From positions 375,145,803 through 375,209,802 of the forward strand of contig NC_073303.1 in NCBI RefSeq assembly GCF_027595985.1: a DNA stretch of 64,000 nucleotides, read 5' to 3'. The stretch is from Sorex araneus (Eukaryota; Chordata; Mammalia; Eulipotyphla; Soricidae). The translations under genes were made by a program, and so were the position numbers. This document shows positions 58,842 through 64,000 of the stretch, in pieces (the stretch's first letter is position 1; every line of letters begins with the position of its first letter). The notes below the pieces were generated by a model that made no database searches, was not told where the DNA came from, and was given only the letters and a program-made list of their open reading frames with translations.

Positions 58842-59150
58842 TCTTGATAAACTTTCAGTATCAGTATTGCAAATCACAATGCCCAGAAGGGGATAGAGGG
58901 AGAGGTGGGGGGGACAAGCAGGGGAGGGGGGTAAGAGGGGCCAAGGAAGGGAGGGAGAAAAGCGTCTGCCTAGAGGCAGGCAGGGGGTGGGGGGGTGGGG
59001 GACATGACTGGGAACCTGGGGACACTGGTGTTAGGAAATGTCCACTGGTGGAAGGATGGGTGATGGAATACTGCATGACTGAAGTCCAACAGTGAACAGC
59101 TTTGTAATGGTCCTTCTCACAGTGATTCAATAAAAAAGTTAAAAATAAAA
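58842..59150 (+). mobile_element. L1 3' end (G-rich 3' UTR family)
   Basis: CAGTATCAGTATTGCAAATC, a long G-rich tract with runs of four to six G (58905-59000), GGACACTGGTGTTAGGAAAT, GACTGAAGTCCAACAGTGAA, CAGTGATTCAATAAAAAAGT. The SINE at 58589 sits directly beside it. Confidence 0.85.
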
Positions 59151-59954
59151 GTGAAATGGTGGGTGAATGAGCATGCCTTTAATTTAAGACTCCTTAATAG
59201 TTACAGAATTATGTTCTATGGCATGCCATACATTTCATAGTTTATAATGCATTTTTCCATATATTACATTATAAAATTCTCCCAGTATGCTCTTGTTATT
59301 TAATTTTTACCCTTACTTTATGAATAAATTAAATTCAAAGAAAGTGAGGCAACCAGGGTTAGGGAGACTGAGTAGATTTGTGTCTTTGACTGCGGATGAG
59401 CAAATCTAGGTTTTATTACTTCAAGTTCCAAGTGAAATCTACTGAACATGAGCTTCTGCTTTGCAGAGTATGTGGACAGGAAGCATGTACTCAGAGTAAC
59501 TGCGCTCTCTCTAATTGCTGCCTTCCTGGAAAGCTAACCTCCCTCACTGATGTTAGGTATTTATATCGAAGAAGTACTTTGGTGGGTGGGAGGTGGAGGA
59601 AGGGGAGAATGGCAGCCACGAGGTACTCACTCCGATAGATCTGAAAAGTTCTCACAAGAAAAATAAATGTGACTGTGTGAGGCTGGAGAGGTGTGAACAG
59701 AACCAGCTGTGATCATTTCACAATACATACTCTCAGAGCGCTGCGCGGGTCACCTTGTGAGCATCCGGTGTTATTCTTCAGCAGCATCTCAGTGAAACGG
59801 GCAAAAACGGGGCTGTCGAGAGAACCGAAGTCACCCCAAGGAGGTACTTTACAGTCATTTCTTCAGGCCATTTTTCCTTGGTGTAGTTTCATTGTCATTG
59901 TGTGATCTAAGATAATAATAATATATTAATATAATAATACAACAACAGTAGTTA

Positions 59955-60210
59955 GCACAATAGCACTGTAGCATTGTCCCATTGTTCATAGATTTGCTCG
60001 AGCGGGCACCAGTAAGGTCTCCATTGTGAGACTTGTTGTGACTGTTTTTGGCATATCGAATACGCCATGGGAAGCTTGCCAGGCTCTGCCATGCGGGTAG
60101 GATACTGTCGGTAGCTTGCCAGGCTCTCCGAGAGGGATGGAGGAATTGAACTCGGGTTGGCCATGTGCAAGGCAAACACCCTACCTGCTGTGCTATCACT
60201 CCAGTCCAGC
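59955..60210 (-). mobile_element. SOR-type SINE, type II, full length
   Basis: Tail AGCACTGTAGCATTGTCCC, GCTCGAGCGGGCACCAGTAA, GGCATATCGAATACGCC, CTCTCCGAGAGGGATGGAGG, GTGCTATCACTCCAGTCC. Near consensus. Confidence 0.97.
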
Positions 60211-60279
60211 TACAAGGTACTGGAATTAAAATGATAATATATTAACAGATAACCGCTTTCTAGTTTTATTTAATTTTAT

Positions 60280-60437
60280 TTCCGGGCCATATCCAGTGGC
60301 GCCCAGAGCTTTTGTCTGGTTCTGTGCTCCAGGATCACCTGTGGAGGGGCTTAAGGCACCGTAGGGTCTGCCGTGCACCCCGTGTAACTGCACGCAAGGC
60401 CAGTGCTTTAACCCCTGCACTATCTCTTTGCCCCCGT
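60280..60437 (-). mobile_element. SOR-type SINE, type I, diverged
   Basis: GGGCCATATCCAGTGGCGCC, TGTGCTCCAGGATCACC, GCACGCAAGGCCAGTGC, CTGCACTATCTCTTTGCCCC. Confidence 0.88.
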
Positions 60438-61764
60438 GATCTTTGATTATTTTTTTAAATCTATTACCTCTAACTCTAAGGAGCGATAACAGTTTCCAAA
60501 ATTCAGTGGGTGTTACCTAGGTAGATTTCTAGAATGTAGTAAAATAGAGTAGATGTTTGTAGAGATCTGGTAAATCCCTGCCACAGTCAGAGGGCTGTGT
60601 CCTAGGATCAAGGGCAGAAACTGAAATCACAGAGTCAGATGAGGTTCTCTCTTCTTAATGTCACTTCTATGCTTGATTATATGCCTATTTTTATTTGTGA
60701 GTCTTTGTATACACATATAAGTAGGCATATAGTCCCATTTTGTTTATTTTAATCTATACTCTTGTTTATAAATATGAAGTTGCTTTCTTCTGACCATACA
60801 TCATACTGCAGAATGTGTGTGTGCGTGCATGTGTGTGTATGAGCATGTGCATATGTATGTAGGCATTTTGTAAAATGAGCTTCAGAACAGTTTCATCTCA
60901 ACGTTCTGATGTAATGACCTTGAAGGAAATGGCATTATCTGAGGACGCGCTTTAACCTGCTCTTGCTCTACTTCTTCTAACTTAAAGTTACAGTTTCTGA
61001 GAGCCCAGTGGCATTATTAATGAGTGATAATTTACTGTGTGTGCATATTTCTGTGTTCATATTTGTATATATTTGACGTGTAACATATTGTATATATGAG
61101 AGTATGTATGTGTTGCTGTGTGACATGCTGGTACCCAAATACATTGTTATCCTTTCTGATTGTATATCAGCACATGTACTCCAATCTTAAATAAAGGTTC
61201 AAAAATCATCTTTGGGAGTTAAGCTTTTGTTCACATTTGTCTTCACTTTGAAAAACATTTGATGGTAGTCTAAAATTCTTTTCCGGTATCTTTCACAAAC
61301 CACATGTTTTAGAGGATGCTATCAATTTTGAGAAAAGCCTATATCCTTATTTAGATACCTCTAAGTAAACTTTCTCACATAGTATTCAATATGAAGTATG
61401 AAAGAATGTCTTTGACATGTTTGAACTTGCTTGAAAAATATGCCATTTACTTAACTTAGTAAGGAGTTGGAATCCATTTTCCTGCAAGCTCAGCGGACCC
61501 AGGGCTGTCGTAAAAAGTCCCTTTCCTGCAACACATTTTGGAATCTTTACATAGTAGCTAACGTCTAGACAAAAATACACCTGGCACCAAATCACGATGC
61601 TGAGTTTAACTGTAAGCGATCAAGTTAATGTAGGAGACATCATCTCTCATACATTTAAAACATGTCAACTGTCTAAAACGTCAAAGGTTACTTAACGTAT
61701 CTTGTTGCTCCCTGCTATTTTGTTAAATGATCACCAAACTTGTCCTATTATTTATTTAGTTTTG

Positions 61765-61925
61765 AGGTTGGGGGCCACAACCAGAGATGCCCTAGGCCTG
61801 TTCTTGGCTCTGGGCTTTGGGGTTACCCTGAGCACTGTGGGGGAAGCCAGTGCCTTGGTGGGGTTCAAGGAGTGATGGTTGCATGCGAGGCAAACTCCTT
61901 ATTTCCTGGAGCATATCTGTATGGT
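61765..61925 (-). mobile_element. SOR-type SINE, old
   Basis: GGGGGCCACAACCAGAGATG, TTCTTGGCTCTGGGC, GCATGCGAGGCAAACTCC on the minus strand. Its head is degraded. Confidence 0.75.
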
Positions 61926-64000
61926 AGTTGTCAGCTGTGTCTCCAGAGAGTCACCTCAGGACCTGGGCTCTCTCTGAATTCATCTGACTGACACACCAGC
62001 ACAGACATGCTTTGGAAGTTTCCTGGGCAGTTTCAAACTCGATACTTGTTGCAGTTGCAATGGGGATGTTTCAGGGGGAAGTACAGGAAAAGTGTGGCAT
62101 TTCAGACTGTCAATAACTCTCGAGAAATTATTGCTGGTGCTGAGAGCTCTGAGTTGGCATTCCTGAAATACAGTCATTCAATAAATCAGGCACATAATAC
62201 CACTTTGCTGGTGGTTGATCATGCTTTATAATCTGAACACAAAAGGGACAAAGTAAACCTTCCTTGAGGGACAGGGAATTTACTTCTAAAGCGACGCTGT
62301 GACACAACTTTAACTTCCTAAATGGCTGGATCTTTCTTTCTGTCAACTCTTCATGCCTGACTGGTACTTCTACCAGCCATGTGGGCCCTCCCGGAAGTCT
62401 TCCTTCTTCTAATTTGTGTATTCTAATCTAAGTAATTAGAAAACCATGGCTTTTAAATTTTTCTTAATTGAAGACTCAGTGAGTTCTGCAAGATGCTCCA
62501 GCAGTTTTCCTTACTGGAGCTTCAGAGATTCAGAATTCATTAAAGAGCAAAAATCTATATAGGTCAGAGTCAATTATATATTCTTCATGGGTCTGGGTTT
62601 ATGGCAAAAGGGGTCAGGGCGGATGCTACAGTGCAATACTCATTTCTGGAGGGAGCAGCTGTTCTCTTGTTCTTTGTTTTCTATTTTATTTAGGGCAGTG
62701 ATGAAAGGGTGATAGACTAGCGACCTACTGATTCATATAGATAGCAGGCACAGCGACGGCTTATGAGAAAGTGACCATCAGGCTGAGAAGCCATAGAGAA
62801 ATATGGCTGGCTAAGATTTGCATGCAGAAGAAATATCGTCCCCCAATAACAGTGTGGATAACTGTGGAACATCGAGTAGCTGGCACCATTGGAATGTCGA
62901 GGGAGCTGGCATCATGGTAGAATCCTGAGCAAGTCACCCTTGTGTTTACTAGAGGGGTCAGTGTTCACTCTCCACTCACCGACACCCTGATTCTTGGGTG
63001 TGTAGAATGAATTGTAAAGCAAGGGTTGACCAGGAGATTGAGCAGGGGTGAACTTAGTCTTCTGGAAAGACACGCGGGGAAAGAGTGGCTTTCGATGATG
63101 GAGAATCACTTACGTACAATTTTTTTCCAGCAGCAAGGAGAAGCCGTCTTATACCTAGAGTTATTTGCTTTCAGAATTCAGCTGTCAGTTTTATTGTTGG
63201 TATCTGAAAAGGATTCGTCTTTTTCCTCTGGCGGCTTGAATGTCTCCTTTTTCTGGTTTCAGGAACTTTGTATGTAAAATTGGTTTTCATGTTTGTGATT
63301 CTTTTAAGGACTTCAGTGTATCTTGATTTAATGACATCTTCAGTTCTGAAAAATTACCCAGTTTCCTCTTCAAATATCAACTGTGACCAGTTCTTCCAAT
63401 TTTCCAGACGGCAGGGTTACATTCTCTAATGTGAGGCACATTTTGCTATCCTCAGTGTCCATAATACTGATTGCATGAGGACATTTTTAATATTTGCAAG
63501 AGGAGTTGAAGGCTGCATGGAAAAACTAAATGGTGCATCCGCATTCCTATTGATTTCTTTAGCAACTTATGAAGGTATATTCTAAGCAGTTCGGGGGTGT
63601 CCTGGGGTCATGTGATAAAACATCTTCCTTTCTTTGTCATAGTGATAAAACAACTTTATTAGAAAGTTTTTTTTTCCTGGAGCAAAATAGACTTCATTTA
63701 TTCTAGAATCGTTTGGGTGGATTGTAGCCAAAGAAAACAAATGCAAGCTAACAGTTCCCCCCAACCCCCACCTTCCGCTCCATGTCTTCTGCTGCTCAAA
63801 CACAAGAAGGAAAGTAGGGTTGGTGAGTCCTGGGACAGGTCTGATGTCTGGGGTGGGGGCTTACTAGGGGGGCTGTGTCTGGGTGTGTATGTAGTTGTTT
63901 GCCATGGGCCCAGCAGAAGCCAAGTGCAACGGTCCCCTGGAGAAACCTTAATGATAAAAGGCGTCACTGACAGTTGCTTTGTCTTGAACCTGCTTCTCCA

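Larger units (their letters stand above)
51409..64000 (+). other. DOK5: Intron 1 of the DOK gene (continues beyond the window)
   Basis: No sequence resembling the next DOK exon, which would encode the rest of the PH-domain start (RCWLVFKKASSKG in the family), occurs before 64000, so intron 1 exceeds 12.5 kb. It contains CpG-rich sequence at the start, three L1 3' ends and four SOR SINEs. The rest, mainly 53815-55610, 56070-58590, 59150-59950, 60440-61760 and 61926-64000, is unique with no recognised gene. Confidence 0.85.

Overview
The window looks like nuclear DNA of a shrew (Soricidae, probably Sorex). Most of its interspersed repeats are tRNA-derived SINEs whose head reads roughly GGCTGGAGCGATAGCACAGC ... 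GCCTTGCA ... GACCCGGGTTCGAT, which I recognise as the shrew SOR family. Old L1 LINE fragments, (GT)n, (TA)n, (GA)n and GATA microsatellites and a low-GC background also fit a mammalian chromosome. There is no sign of bacterial, viral or organellar content.

Layout. Positions 1 to about 50,400 are a gene desert: non-coding sequence carrying some forty SOR copies, several L1 fragments, two copies of a longer repeat related to part of the SOR body, a tRNA-Met fragment, a tRNA-Ala-like element and simple repeats. I found no open reading frame there that I can defend as a gene. Positions 50,500 to about 53,600 are a CpG-rich promoter region. It contains the only gene I can support: the first coding exon (51337-51402, + strand) of a DOK-family adaptor, most likely DOK5, with DOK6 as the alternative. 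The exon encodes 22 residues and ends at a consensus donor, GTGAGT. Everything from 51403 to 64000 is intron 1, holding unique sequence, three L1 3' ends and four SOR copies. No second exon is in the window.

How the parts relate. The desert upstream and the long first intron are where distal regulatory elements of a DOK gene would lie, and a few repeat-free stretches are flagged as candidates without proof. The most instructive structures are in the mobile DNA. The same tRNA-like SINE head is joined to two different bodies. One of those bodies matches an internal piece of a longer repeat (8465-8965 and 35806-36594). There are also a 5'-inverted L1, a SINE joined to a truncated tRNA-Met inside it, and a three-layer nested insertion. 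Close to the gene, a duplicated GT/GC minisatellite and a GGC repeat sit in the promoter and 5' UTR.

Limits. All repeat boundaries are read by eye and may be off by 5-30 bases. Names such as SOR and L1 come from recognition, not a database search.
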